Of a DNA stretch of 33,689 nucleotides, positions 25,638 through 33,617 are shown one piece after another. The notes under the pieces were generated by a model. It saw only the letters and a list, made by a program, of their open reading frames with translations, was not told where the DNA came from and ran no database searches. This stretch comes from Chloroflexota bacterium (GTDB taxonomy: Bacteria; Chloroflexota; Anaerolineae; Aggregatilineales; Phototrophicaceae). Location: contig VXNO01000100.1 of the NCBI GenBank assembly GCA_009840575.1, positions 1 through 33,689 of the forward strand. The letters are read 5' to 3'. Each line of letters starts with the position of its first letter. Position 1 is the stretch's first letter. The position numbers and the translations under genes are program-made.

Positions 25638-26129
25638 ATGAAGGAATCGGCAGCAGCATGGAATGCGGCGCGCGCGCGACAAGTCATTTCCATGCGCCTG
25701 ACCTTGAAGTCGCTGGGGCACATTGTGCTGCGGCTCAGCGATGAAGAAGCCCGCAGCCTGCGCGATGGCGCTGATGGCTGGTCGATTATGGAAATCGTCT
25801 GTCATCTGCGCGACTTTGACGAGATTTTCTATCAGCGCGCGCAAATGATGCTGACGCAGGAGCATCCGCAGTTGCCCGCCTACGACCATGAAGCCATGGC
25901 GATTGAACGCAATTATCAAGCCGATTCGCTGGCGCAGGCTTATGATGCCTTGCGGACATCACGGGCGCGCTTTGTCGACTTCTTCAAAGGCTTGAGCGAA
26001 GAGGACTGGGCGCGCGGCGGCATCCACCCGGAGCGAGACAGCTTCAGCATGACCGACGCCGCCATGCAAATCCCCTTGCATGATTTGGACCACATCGAAC
26101 AAATCACGCGCGTCCTGGCGAGCGGCTGA
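25638..26129 (+). CDS. DinB-family four-helix metalloprotein
   Basis: This 163-residue protein has the DinB/YfiT-like four-helix fold. Metal ligands are suggested by His in IVCHLRDFDE and by the two His of HDLDHIEQ near the C-terminus. Some family members are thiol-dependent S-transferases; most are uncharacterised and no thiol substrate can be inferred here. The ATG at 25638 has AGGAGG at 25626-25631, an ideal spacing; the open frame upstream overlaps the WD40 gene in another phase and is not coding. Confidence 0.8.
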   Translation: MKESAAAWNAARARQVISMRLTLKSLGHIVLRLSDEEARSLRDGADGWSIMEIVCHLRDFDEIFYQRAQMMLTQEHPQLPAYDHEAMAIERNYQADSLAQAYDALRTSRARFVDFFKGLSEEDWARGGIHPERDSFSMTDAAMQIPLHDLDHIEQITRVLASG

Positions 26130-26238
26130 GCGGTCTGTGCCTGCCGAAGCAATCGCCTGCTTGACGACATGATTTGCGCCCTTTTTCAGTTCCGAAGCCG
26201 AGTCTGGCAGGTTTGACGGCAGCCAGCAGGAGGTTGCT

Positions 26239-26841
26239 TTGCAAGAGTTGATTGAACGAATCCGTAGCGAAGGCGTCAACCTGGGGGGCGGCATCCTCAA
26301 GGTCGACAGCCTGATCAACCATCAGCTTGACCCACAATTGATGCTTGGCATGGGGACAGCCATCGCCGAACGATTCGCTGACGTGCCTATCGACCGCATC
26401 CTCACCGCCGAGATCTCGGGCATCGCGCCAGCGTTGATGGTGGGGATTGAATTGGGCATACCCGTCGTCTATGCGCGCAAGAAAAAGCCCATCACCATGG
26501 CGGGTCCGGTCTACCTGGAAACCGCGCCCAGCCACACGAAAGGCGGCGAAACCTTGCTGCTCGTCTCGGCAGAGTTTTTGCGCGCGGGTGAAAATGTGCT
26601 GATCATCGACGATTTTCTCGCCAGCGGACGGACGTTATTGGCGCTGGCGAGGATCGTCAAAAGCGCGCGCGCCAACCTGGTCGGCGTCGGCGTCGTGGTG
26701 GAGAAGACATTCGAGAACGGGCGAGCCGCCGTGCAAGCCCAGTTTGATGTGCCTATTCATGCGCTGGCGACCATCACCGCCATGGAAGGCGCTGCCATCA
26801 GCCTGCTGGATACGCGGCAGACACGCCTAGAGCTTGACTGA
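26239..26841 (+). CDS. xpt: Xanthine phosphoribosyltransferase
   Basis: This 200-residue purine-salvage enzyme converts xanthine and PRPP to XMP and pyrophosphate. It follows Bacillus Xpt along its length: GVNLGGGILKVDSLINHQLDP at the N-terminus, TAEISGIAPALMVGIELGIPVVYARK, the PRPP-binding loop VLIIDDFLASGRT (about 121-133) and GVGVVVEKTF. The start is a TTG with AGGAGG 5 bases upstream; no ATG is available nearby. In Bacillus the gene sits under a guanine riboswitch with pbuX, but neither a riboswitch-like core nor a permease gene is seen here. The 109 bp before it show only a 5-bp stem (CTGGC/GCCAG). The 3' end overlaps the convergent oxidoreductase gene by 15 bp. Confidence 0.92.
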   Translation: MQELIERIRSEGVNLGGGILKVDSLINHQLDPQLMLGMGTAIAERFADVPIDRILTAEISGIAPALMVGIELGIPVVYARKKKPITMAGPVYLETAPSHTKGGETLLLVSAEFLRAGENVLIIDDFLASGRTLLALARIVKSARANLVGVGVVVEKTFENGRAAVQAQFDVPIHALATITAMEGAAISLLDTRQTRLELD

Positions 26842-27888
26842 AGCCCCCGATCGCGCCGATTCCTGCGCGGCCAGGGCAAAGCGCAGCACTTCGCGCCCCT
26901 GCTCGCCGGTGAGCTGCGGGGCTTCGCCACTGAACCAGGCATCGATAAACTGCCGGGTCGAATTGATGAAGCTGTGCTGCCAGCCGACTGGCATGTCGGA
27001 GAAAGCGCGTGTCTTGCGGTCGCGGTAGAGCAGGATCGGTGGAATATCCAGCATCTTGCCGTGCCCGCGCGTAACCCAGATGACCCCCTTGCTGCCCGTA
27101 ATCTCGATGCGGTCGTCCTGGGCATAATGCTGCGTATCCAGCAGCAACTGCGGCGAATAGACGCATTCCAGCGAGCCATAGCGGTTGCCCGGGAACTTCC
27201 AGGATACGATTGCCGGGGCATCGAGAAACTCGCCCGGCGCGACTTCGCTGCTGCCGATCCAGGCATGAACTGCTTCTGCCATGCCCATGAAGTGCCAGCC
27301 CAAGGCGAACTTGTGATGCCCGTCATCAAAGACCAGGGGTCCGCCGCCGCATTCCTCGGGGCTAAAGCGCCAGGCGCGCGCGCCGCTGGGCACATCCCAC
27401 TCGTTCGGGCTGGTGCCAGAATTGCTCTTGATGCGGATGGTCAGCGGCTCGCCGATTTCGCCGTTGTCTATCAAGGCTTTGGCGCGCTGCACGGGCGGGT
27501 AGAAGATAAAGTTTTCATAGACTTTGAGCAGCAGCCCAGCCGAATGCGCCGCCGCCACCATTTCGTCGGCTTGCGCCAGTGAAAGCGCCATCGGCTTCTG
27601 CACCGAGACATGCTTGCCCGCCGCCAACGCCTCTAAGGTCGCGCTGTGATGCAGATGATGTGGCAGCAGGATCTCGACTAGGTCGATATCGTCCCGCGCC
27701 AGCATTTCGCTGTAGTCGCTGAATATGCGCGATTCTGGGATGCCCCATTTGCGTCCGCGCGCCTGCGCAAGCGCCAGGTTGCTATCACAGACGGCGACAA
27801 TCTCGGCGCGTTCATCATCCAGGTAAGCCAAAGCATGTAGGTCGGAAATCCGCCCCGTGCCGATAAATGCCGCGCGCAGTTTTTTCAT
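26827..27888 (-). CDS. Gfo/Idh/MocA-family oxidoreductase
   Basis: This 353-residue NAD(P)-dependent sugar or inositol dehydrogenase-like protein has an N-terminal Rossmann fold with GTGRIS (residues 10-15) and the acidic end of the second strand (VAVCDSN). VQKPMAL stands where EKP is usual: Lys98 is kept and Glu is replaced by Gln. The C-terminal domain includes DDGHHKFALGWH, with Asp188 and His192 as the likely catalytic pair. The substrate is unknown, and family members oxidise sugars, inositols and their derivatives. The ATG has GAGG 10 bases upstream. A minus-strand TATAAT lies about 50 bases before it. It converges on xpt and diverges from the GNAT-like gene. Confidence 0.87.
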   Translation of the reverse strand: MKKLRAAFIGTGRISDLHALAYLDDERAEIVAVCDSNLALAQARGRKWGIPESRIFSDYSEMLARDDIDLVEILLPHHLHHSATLEALAAGKHVSVQKPMALSLAQADEMVAAAHSAGLLLKVYENFIFYPPVQRAKALIDNGEIGEPLTIRIKSNSGTSPNEWDVPSGARAWRFSPEECGGGPLVFDDGHHKFALGWHFMGMAEAVHAWIGSSEVAPGEFLDAPAIVSWKFPGNRYGSLECVYSPQLLLDTQHYAQDDRIEITGSKGVIWVTRGHGKMLDIPPILLYRDRKTRAFSDMPVGWQHSFINSTRQFIDAWFSGEAPQLTGEQGREVLRFALAAQESARSGASVKL

Positions 27889-27937
27889 AGTTGCTGATCC
27901 TCAAATTTTGGTTGGCCCGTCCGCCTCTGCATTTACA

Positions 27938-27943
27938 ATTATA
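27938..27943 (-). promoter_or_regulatory. Candidate -10 box for the Gfo/Idh/MocA gene
   Basis: A perfect TATAAT on the minus strand lies about 50 bases before the oxidoreductase ATG. The hexamer 17 bases upstream (GGGCAA) is a poor -35, so this is a -10 match only. Confidence 0.4.
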
Positions 27944-28020
27944 GTGGCAAGCGCTGCGCTTTGCCCTCTGCCCAAACCCCTACACCAAAGCTCTGTGCCT
28001 CCGCGCCTCTGTGGCAAAAC

Positions 28021-28074
28021 TATTTTGATGCGATTGCCCTGGCGTTGTCGCAATTGTCCGCGCAGTGCTACAAT
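28021..28074 (+). promoter_or_regulatory. TTTGATGCGATTGC element with candidate promoter, copy B
   Basis: TATTTTGATGCGATTGC (28021-28037) is followed by TTGTCG (28045-28050), an 18-base spacer and TACAAT (28069-28074). The expected transcription start falls on or next to the ATG at 28081, so this gene may be expressed from a leaderless mRNA. The stretch just upstream (CTCTGTGCCTCCGCGCCTCTGTGGC) also resembles the sequence preceding the dnaN copy. Confidence 0.5.
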
Positions 28075-28080
28075 GTCAGT

Positions 28081-29055
28081 ATGATGCACAGCCAGACCGA
28101 CGCCCATGCCATGAAGCTGCTTGACCTGCCGCTGATGCTGCGCCTGAAGCAGCATGCCATCGTCCTGCACAGCGAGCTGGGCTTGACCGAAGACGCCCGC
28201 GGGCAAAGCAGCGCCTTGCTCAGCAGCATTGTATTTCCACGCGGCTTGCATACGCTGCTGGCACAGCGCGACGAGCAAAATGTGGTCGGGCAATTTCGGT
28301 ATCGGCAGGGCGAGCTGAATGCGCATATCGTCTATCTGGCGCCGACATTGGAGGAGCATGAAGACGACTCGATCTGGCTGCACATGCTGGATGCCATGGC
28401 GGCACAAGCCGGCGAGACAGGCGCGCAATCGCTGGTCGGGGAAGTCGAGCTGAGTCATCGCCTCTTTGAGACCATGCGCCGCGCCGGCTATGCGGTCTAC
28501 AGCCGGCAGGTGATCTGGCGCAGCGCGCCGCTCAGCGCGCGGCCCGCCCCGCCCGGCATCTGCATTCATGCCGAGACGCCGTCCGACCAAATTGGCGTAG
28601 CGGCGTTATTGGGCAGCACCATCCCGCGCATCTTGCAGGCGATCTTGGGTCCATCGACCGATATGGCAGGGCTGGTCTATCGCCGAGATGGCAAGATCGC
28701 CGCTTATATCGGCTACTCAGAAGGCAAGCACGGCATCTATGTGCTGCCTTTTGTGCATCCGGAAGCGCTGGGCGAAGCGCCCGAACTCATCGCCGCCGCC
28801 TGGCAGCAGATCGAGCGCAGCCGCAAGTTGCCCGTTTATGTTTGTGTACGCGGCTATCAAGGCTGGCTGGAGAATGCCATGCGCGATCTGGCTTTTGAGC
28901 CCTGGCTCGAACAGGCGGTGATGGTCAAACATTTGGCTGCCGGCGTGCGGCAAGCTTGCTTTGAGCAAGTCGGGCTGAGTACAACTGGCGGACGCAAACC
29001 CGCGGCCACCCTGCGCATGGGCGGCGAATGCAAGTTGCAGCGCGACCCGCATTAA
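28081..29055 (+). CDS. Putative tandem GNAT-like acyltransferase
   Basis: This 324-residue protein was not recognised with certainty. Its first half contains a helix and strand pattern typical of GNAT N-acetyltransferases (IWLHMLDAMAAQAGETGAQ, then RRAGYAVYSRQVIWR). The second half repeats a similar layout (MAGLVYRRDGKIAAYIGYS, then AMRDLAFEPWLEQAVMVKH), so two degenerate GNAT domains are likely. No clear acetyl-CoA P-loop (R/QxxGxG/A) was found, and catalytic activity is uncertain. The ATG at 28081 is chosen because it sits at the predicted transcription start, while the longer frame from 27961 crosses the promoter. The C-terminal tail is polar. The AAA-R3H gene follows after 26 bp and DUF89 after that, suggesting one operon. 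Confidence 0.6.
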   Translation: MMHSQTDAHAMKLLDLPLMLRLKQHAIVLHSELGLTEDARGQSSALLSSIVFPRGLHTLLAQRDEQNVVGQFRYRQGELNAHIVYLAPTLEEHEDDSIWLHMLDAMAAQAGETGAQSLVGEVELSHRLFETMRRAGYAVYSRQVIWRSAPLSARPAPPGICIHAETPSDQIGVAALLGSTIPRILQAILGPSTDMAGLVYRRDGKIAAYIGYSEGKHGIYVLPFVHPEALGEAPELIAAAWQQIERSRKLPVYVCVRGYQGWLENAMRDLAFEPWLEQAVMVKHLAAGVRQACFEQVGLSTTGGRKPAATLRMGGECKLQRDPH

Positions 29056-29081
29056 GAGGATCGGAGGCAATCCTGCGCTCA

Positions 29082-30686
29082 ATGGACAAACGAATCACGG
29101 ATGACTTTGACATTCTGCGGCGGGTGCTGCCCATTCGCATCCGCAGCGCCATAGACGAACTAGGCAATACCAGCCAGTTGCTGGAGATCGTGCTGGACCT
29201 GGGCCGGGTGCCCACCGCCCGCTACATCGCTGGCGAATATGAGCTTTCGCAGCATGAAGTTACGGAAGACGACCTACAAAAGCTGGTCGAAAAGCTGGGC
29301 GACTTCGACGCCGACAACCGCGCCGGCATCGAACGTTCGCTGCATCGCATCTCGGCGATCCGCAACCGCCGCGGCAAGATCGTCGGCTTGACTGTGCGCA
29401 TCGGGCGCGCGGTCTATGGCACGATCGACATCATCGGCGATTTGATCGAAGCCGGGCAAAGTGTCTTGCTGGTGGGGCCGCCCGGCGTTGGCAAGACGAC
29501 CCTGCTGCGTGAAGCGGCGCGGGTGCGGGCGGGCGACAAGCGCGTCGTCATCGTCGATACTTCCAACGAAATCGGCGGCGATGGCGATATCCCCCACGCA
29601 GCCGTCGGCAAGGCGCGGCGCATGCAGGTATCCAAGCCCGAACGCCAGCACGAAGTCATGATTGAGGCGGTGGAAAATCATAATCCTGAAGTCATCATCA
29701 TCGATGAAATCGGCCGGGAGCTGGAAGCCAAAGCCGCGCGCACCATCGCCGAACGCGGCGTGCAGTTGATCGGCACGGCGCATGGCAACACGCTGGAAAA
29801 CCTGCTGCTGAACCCGACCCTGTCCGACCTGATTGGCGGCATCGAGTCGGTTACCTTATCCGATGACGAAGCGCGACGGCGCGGCACCCAAAAGGTCGTG
29901 CTGGAACGGCGGTCCGCGCCCACATTCGATATCGTGATTGAGATTCAAGCGCGCGACCGGCTGGTGGTGCATGCTGATGTCGCTTCGGCTGTGGACGCCA
30001 TGCTGCGCAATCGCCCGCTGCCTACGGAATTGCGCGAGCGCGATGCGACTGGCCTCATCAACATCAGTGAGCAAGTGCAGGAATCCGCCGCCCGCTCTGC
30101 CCCAGCCCGCCATGGCAACCCAGCCAGCAGCGCCCATGTCGTGCGCGGCAACCGCGACAACGGAAAATCCCGCAGCGAGGTCAAAGACGAACTGACCAAG
30201 GCAGACCCGCACAGCTTGCGCACCACCCGCGTTTACCCCTATGGCGTGGCGCGCAACCGCCTCGAGAATGCCGCGCGCCGCCTGGCTGTGCCGCTGCTGC
30301 TCACCGACGACCTGGGCGAGGCGGAAGCCATCGTCACCTTGAAGACGCACTACCGTCGCCGTCCGCGCCTCATCTCTGACGGAGAGAAAAGCGGCGCCTC
30401 AATCTATGTGTTGCGCGCCAATACCGTCACGCAGATGGAGAACTTTCTGATTGACCTGTTCCGGCTGAACTCTCGGGAGATGCCAGACGCCTTCGACGCG
30501 GCGCTGCAAGAAGCCGAGCGCGCTATCAGCCGCATCCGCGCGGGCGAAGAATATATCAACCTCAAGCCGCAAGCCTCACAGATTCGCAAGCGGCAACACC
30601 AACTGGCTCGGCGGGCGCACATGCAGTCCGCCAGCGTGGGCGATGAACCACGGCGCTATGTTACGATTTATCGAGGCGCTGGTTGA
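29082..30686 (+). CDS. AAA ATPase with C-terminal R3H domain (SpoIIIAA/Ycf45-like)
   Basis: This 534-residue cytoplasmic protein has an N-terminal region (1-105), then a secretion-ATPase-like P-loop domain with Walker A GPPGVGKTT (132-140, Lys138) and Walker B VIIIDEIG (Asp208, Glu209), and GTAHGNTLENLL in the sensor region. A charged linker (about 325-385) leads to a conserved C-terminal module and an R3H nucleic-acid-binding motif (IRKRQHQLARR, with Arg-x3-His). It matches the Ycf45/SpoIIIAA-related family common in cyanobacteria, chloroplasts and Chloroflexota, whose function is not well established; single-stranded nucleic acid binding is expected from R3H. The ATG has GGAGG 14 bases upstream, a long spacing. 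The stop overlaps the DUF89 start (TGATG), so the two products are likely made together. Confidence 0.88.
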   Translation: MDKRITDDFDILRRVLPIRIRSAIDELGNTSQLLEIVLDLGRVPTARYIAGEYELSQHEVTEDDLQKLVEKLGDFDADNRAGIERSLHRISAIRNRRGKIVGLTVRIGRAVYGTIDIIGDLIEAGQSVLLVGPPGVGKTTLLREAARVRAGDKRVVIVDTSNEIGGDGDIPHAAVGKARRMQVSKPERQHEVMIEAVENHNPEVIIIDEIGRELEAKAARTIAERGVQLIGTAHGNTLENLLLNPTLSDLIGGIESVTLSDDEARRRGTQKVVLERRSAPTFDIVIEIQARDRLVVHADVASAVDAMLRNRPLPTELRERDATGLINISEQVQESAARSAPARHGNPASSAHVVRGNRDNGKSRSEVKDELTKADPHSLRTTRVYPYGVARNRLENAARRLAVPLLLTDDLGEAEAIVTLKTHYRRRPRLISDGEKSGASIYVLRANTVTQMENFLIDLFRLNSREMPDAFDAALQEAERAISRIRAGEEYINLKPQASQIRKRQHQLARRAHMQSASVGDEPRRYVTIYRGAG

Positions 30687-31855
30687 TGCGGCGGCCTCCC
30701 CCAATCCGCACCAACAGCAGCAACCGCTTCGCCCACAACACCATGCGCGTTCGCCTGCCCGCCATCATCGACGAAGTCCTGACGCTTAACAGCGACTATG
30801 AAGCCAGCATCCAGGCGCGTTTAAGCAAGCTGCGCGACGAGATTGCCGGCGGCGCGCTCATTCCCCCGCTGCCCAGTTGCGCGCCCGACCATGATGAGTG
30901 GCAGCGGGCAATCGACAAGCAGCGCGAGGCCACACAGAGCCAACCCGGCTGGCAGGATGCCGAGTGGTTTTTTGCGGAAACCTATGCCTACCGCTGGATT
31001 TTGGAAGCCGCGCGCTGGGGAGAAACCGGTCGTGACCCTTTCGCGCCCAAGAAGCGGGCGGAATTAAATGGCGATGCGCTGTGGCGGCTTGTCGAGCGGG
31101 CGCTGCAGCCATCTGATAGCCTGGCGGACGCGCTGAGCCGCGGCTTGGCGCTGGACCTGTGGGCGAATCGCATTGACTTGAGTTATGCCGCGTCCCAGCA
31201 GCATGGCACAGCAACCAGCGCCGACGACCTGCTGGTCGACGATCGGGGAGCTGTCATCGCGCAGTTGCTGGATGAGCCGGCTGGGGAGATAGCCCTGGTC
31301 GCGGACAATGCTGGCTCGGAGCTGGCGCTGGATCTGGCGCTGGTGGATTTGCTGCTGCGGCGGGCTGGCGCGCGCGCGCATATCTGCCTGAAAGCCGCGC
31401 CCACCTTCGTCAGCGATGCTACGATCCACGATGTCTGGCTGATGCTGGCGGAGATGGAGCGGCGCAGCCTCGAATCGGCGGCGCTGGCGAATCGTTTGCG
31501 CGCTGCCTGGTCAGCCGAGCGACTGCGCTTCTTGCCCCACCCATTTTGGAATAGCAGCCTATTTATGTGGGAGTTGCCAGCCAGCCTGCATGACGCGCTA
31601 AATAAAGCGCAACTGGTGATTATCAAGGGCGATGCCAATTATCGGCGCGCTGTCGGCGACTGCCTGTGGGATGCGCATAGTCCTTTCGCGGAGGCGCTGG
31701 GCTATCTTGATGCGCCGGCGCTGTGCCTGCGCACATTGAAGAGCGACCCGCTAGTCGGCTTGCCCGGTCAAATCAAGACGCAAACGCTGGATGCCAGCGA
31801 CCCGGAGTGGCGCGTCAATGGCAAGCGCGGGCTGATTCAGTTCAAAGCGCGCTAG
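30686..31855 (+). CDS. DUF89/ARMT1-like damage-control phosphatase
   Basis: This 389-residue protein belongs to the DUF89 family of metal-dependent phosphatases, which remove phosphate from damaged or misplaced sugar phosphates such as fructose-1-phosphate. An all-helical N-terminal domain (about 30-190) precedes the catalytic fold. VADNAGSELALDLALVDLL holds Asp207-Asn208, APTFVSDATIHDV follows, and IKGDANYRRAVGD contains Asp316 and Asn318 of the signature. These residues bind the metal and phosphate in characterised members. The ATG at 30686 overlaps the ATPase stop by one base; an in-frame TTG directly before it is an alternative. Placement behind a nucleic-acid-binding ATPase gives no clear clue to substrate. 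It ends directly against the convergent PPOX-fold gene. Confidence 0.85.
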   Translation: MRRPPPIRTNSSNRFAHNTMRVRLPAIIDEVLTLNSDYEASIQARLSKLRDEIAGGALIPPLPSCAPDHDEWQRAIDKQREATQSQPGWQDAEWFFAETYAYRWILEAARWGETGRDPFAPKKRAELNGDALWRLVERALQPSDSLADALSRGLALDLWANRIDLSYAASQQHGTATSADDLLVDDRGAVIAQLLDEPAGEIALVADNAGSELALDLALVDLLLRRAGARAHICLKAAPTFVSDATIHDVWLMLAEMERRSLESAALANRLRAAWSAERLRFLPHPFWNSSLFMWELPASLHDALNKAQLVIIKGDANYRRAVGDCLWDAHSPFAEALGYLDAPALCLRTLKSDPLVGLPGQIKTQTLDASDPEWRVNGKRGLIQFKAR

Positions 31856-32350
31856 CTACTCAAAGAGCCAGCAAGTCGCCGTGGTCGGGAAGTCCGCTTC
31901 CTGCCAAGCCAAGACCTTGCGCGGCTGCAACTGCAAGACCAGCGCGTCGTCGACAGCCAGTTCGGGATTCAAGCCGTATTTTTCGGTGTAGCGCGCTTCG
32001 AGAGCCGCCATGGACTCGGCGGAGAGTTGGGCTGGGCGCAGCTCGCCTTCGATAATCACGACATCGTCGCCGCTTTCCAGGTGAATGCTCACACGCGGGT
32101 CGCGGCGGATGTTAGCGGCTTTGATGGAGTTCGCATCCGTCCCGAAGACGAATGCGCCCTCAAACCAGATGCCCCATACCGGCGCGGCATGGGGTCTGCC
32201 ATCGGCGCGCGTACTGCAAACCCAATAATTGCGGGCGGCTCGCATCTGCCGCGTGGGCCAATCCCAAGCCAACATGCCGTCGGCAGCGGTGGCGACGCCA
32301 TAATGGGGCATGTCGGGGCGGAGGCGGCGCGCCCCGGCTGGTGAAATCAT
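31856..32350 (-). CDS. PPOX-class (F420/FMN split-barrel) protein
   Basis: This 164-residue split-barrel protein is of the PPOX class, related to pyridoxamine phosphate oxidase and F420-dependent reductases. NYWVCSTRADGRPHAAPVWGIWFEGAF and GTDANSIKAANIRRDPRVSIHLESG are the hallmark cofactor-binding strands. It is distinct from the PPOX-fold protein at 17157-17648, with which only the fold and short motifs are shared. The cofactor is not certain; F420 would suit Chloroflexota or Actinobacteria but no F420 biosynthesis gene is in view. The ATG lies 9 bases after the dnaN stop with no Shine-Dalgarno in that gap, so translation probably depends on dnaN. Its stop abuts the DUF89 stop on the other strand. 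Confidence 0.78.
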   Translation of the reverse strand: MISPAGARRLRPDMPHYGVATAADGMLAWDWPTRQMRAARNYWVCSTRADGRPHAAPVWGIWFEGAFVFGTDANSIKAANIRRDPRVSIHLESGDDVVIIEGELRPAQLSAESMAALEARYTEKYGLNPELAVDDALVLQLQPRKVLAWQEADFPTTATCWLFE

Positions 32351-32359
32351 GCGGTGGCG

Positions 32360-33484
32360 TTATTTGCTCATCGGCATGATGACATGCACGAAGTCGTCGC
32401 GGTCTTCTGGCTTGAGCACGCCGGGATTCTCGGGGCCATTGCTCTGGAAGACAACGCGCTCTTCTTTGATGACATTCAGCACATCAATCAGGTATTTGAT
32501 GTTGAAGGAGATATCCAGCGGCTCGCCTTCGGCTGTGGCTTGGGCAGCGCCTTCGGTATCGCCGCGCTCGGCGCTCTTGCCGACGATCATGACATCGGCG
32601 GGCTCGCCGGGATTATCCGCCGGGCGCACGACCATGCTGCTGCTGTTGGCATTATCGCGGGCGAAGATCTCAGCGCGGCGGCAGACCGCCAGCAGGTCGC
32701 TGGTATAGAGCGTGGTGGTGGTGGCGAAAGAGCGCGGGATGATGGCGGCGAAATCCGGGAAGCGCCCATCTAGCGCCTGCGAGGTGATGACCACATTGGG
32801 CGCGATGAAGGTGATGGCGTTGCGCTCGCTGGGCAGGCAGATGCCGACTTCCATATCATCGCCACAGATGCGCGCTACTTCGTTCATGGTGCGCGCCGGG
32901 ATGACCATATCCTGTTTTTCTTCGAAGCTCTTGGGCATTTCGCTGGTGCGCACCGCCAGCCGATAGCCATCCGCCGCGGCCATGGTCAACGTTTCGCCTT
33001 CCAGCTTGATATACGCGCCGGTCAAAATTGGGCGGTTGACCTCGGTGGCGGCAGCGAAGACTGTCTGGTTGATCATCTCTTTGACCGTGCCGCCAGCCAG
33101 TTGCAGGTCGGCCTCTTGCCCGTGGTTGATGGGCGGGAATTCATCGGCGGCAATGCCACGAATGTTGGCGGTCTGCACGCCACAGCGCATCTCCATAGTG
33201 TGCGTAGACACATCCAGCCGCATATCAATGCGCTCGCGGGAGAGCGTGCCGACCAACTCGCTGAAGGTGCGCGCCGGCAGGGTGATGCTGCCAGCCTGCT
33301 CGACCTTGGCGCCGATCCAGGCGGTTATGCTCAACTCAAGGTTGGTCGCTGAAAGTTTCAGACGCGAATCCTCAGTTTCCAGCAGCACATTGCTTAATAC
33401 CGGCAGCGGCGGGCTGCTTTCGATGGCGCGGGTGACGGTGCTCAGGCTCTTCGCTAGGTTCTCCTGGAGGACACTAACAATCAT
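32360..33484 (-). CDS. dnaN: DNA polymerase III beta subunit (sliding clamp)
   Basis: This 374-residue protein is the ring-shaped clamp that holds DNA polymerase III on DNA. MIVSVLQENLAKSLSTVTRAI opens the first domain. RTFSELVGTLSRERIDMRLD, LTMAAADGYRLAVR and the C-terminal FVHVIMPM are family hallmarks, and the length is normal for three clamp domains. The ATG at 33484 has AGGAG 8 bases upstream; an in-frame ATG at 33535 adds 17 residues with no homology. dnaA is not within the 205 bp upstream in this window and no DnaA boxes were noticed, so this need not be the replication origin. A TTTGATGCGATTGC element and a promoter lie upstream. The PPOX-fold gene follows after 9 bases. Confidence 0.95.
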   Translation of the reverse strand: MIVSVLQENLAKSLSTVTRAIESSPPLPVLSNVLLETEDSRLKLSATNLELSITAWIGAKVEQAGSITLPARTFSELVGTLSRERIDMRLDVSTHTMEMRCGVQTANIRGIAADEFPPINHGQEADLQLAGGTVKEMINQTVFAAATEVNRPILTGAYIKLEGETLTMAAADGYRLAVRTSEMPKSFEEKQDMVIPARTMNEVARICGDDMEVGICLPSERNAITFIAPNVVITSQALDGRFPDFAAIIPRSFATTTTLYTSDLLAVCRRAEIFARDNANSSSMVVRPADNPGEPADVMIVGKSAERGDTEGAAQATAEGEPLDISFNIKYLIDVLNVIKEERVVFQSNGPENPGVLKPEDRDDFVHVIMPMSK

Positions 33485-33575
33485 TGTTCTAACTCCTGCT
33501 TTGGACGGCGCATGAACGCGGCAACTCGAATGCAAAATGACTTACATTAGTATAACGCAGAAATCGCCACTTGGC

Positions 33576-33617
33576 ACTATAGAATATCTGTGCAATCAGA
33601 GCAATCGCATCAAAACA
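33576..33617 (-). promoter_or_regulatory. dnaN: TTTGATGCGATTGC element with dnaN promoter candidate, copy C
   Basis: On the minus strand TTTTGATGCGATTGC overlaps TTGCTC (33599-33604), which is followed after 17 bases by TATAGT (33576-33581). Transcription toward dnaN would start about 85 bases before its ATG. A second TATACT lies at 33549-33554 without a good -35. The remainder of the window, to 33689, looks like non-coding CCCCAGCCCC-rich repeat sequence. Confidence 0.5.

Noticed and set aside
26130..26238. Guanine riboswitch upstream of xpt
   Set aside because: Bacillus xpt has one, so I looked for the conserved purine-aptamer core and pairing loops; none is visible in these 109 bases.
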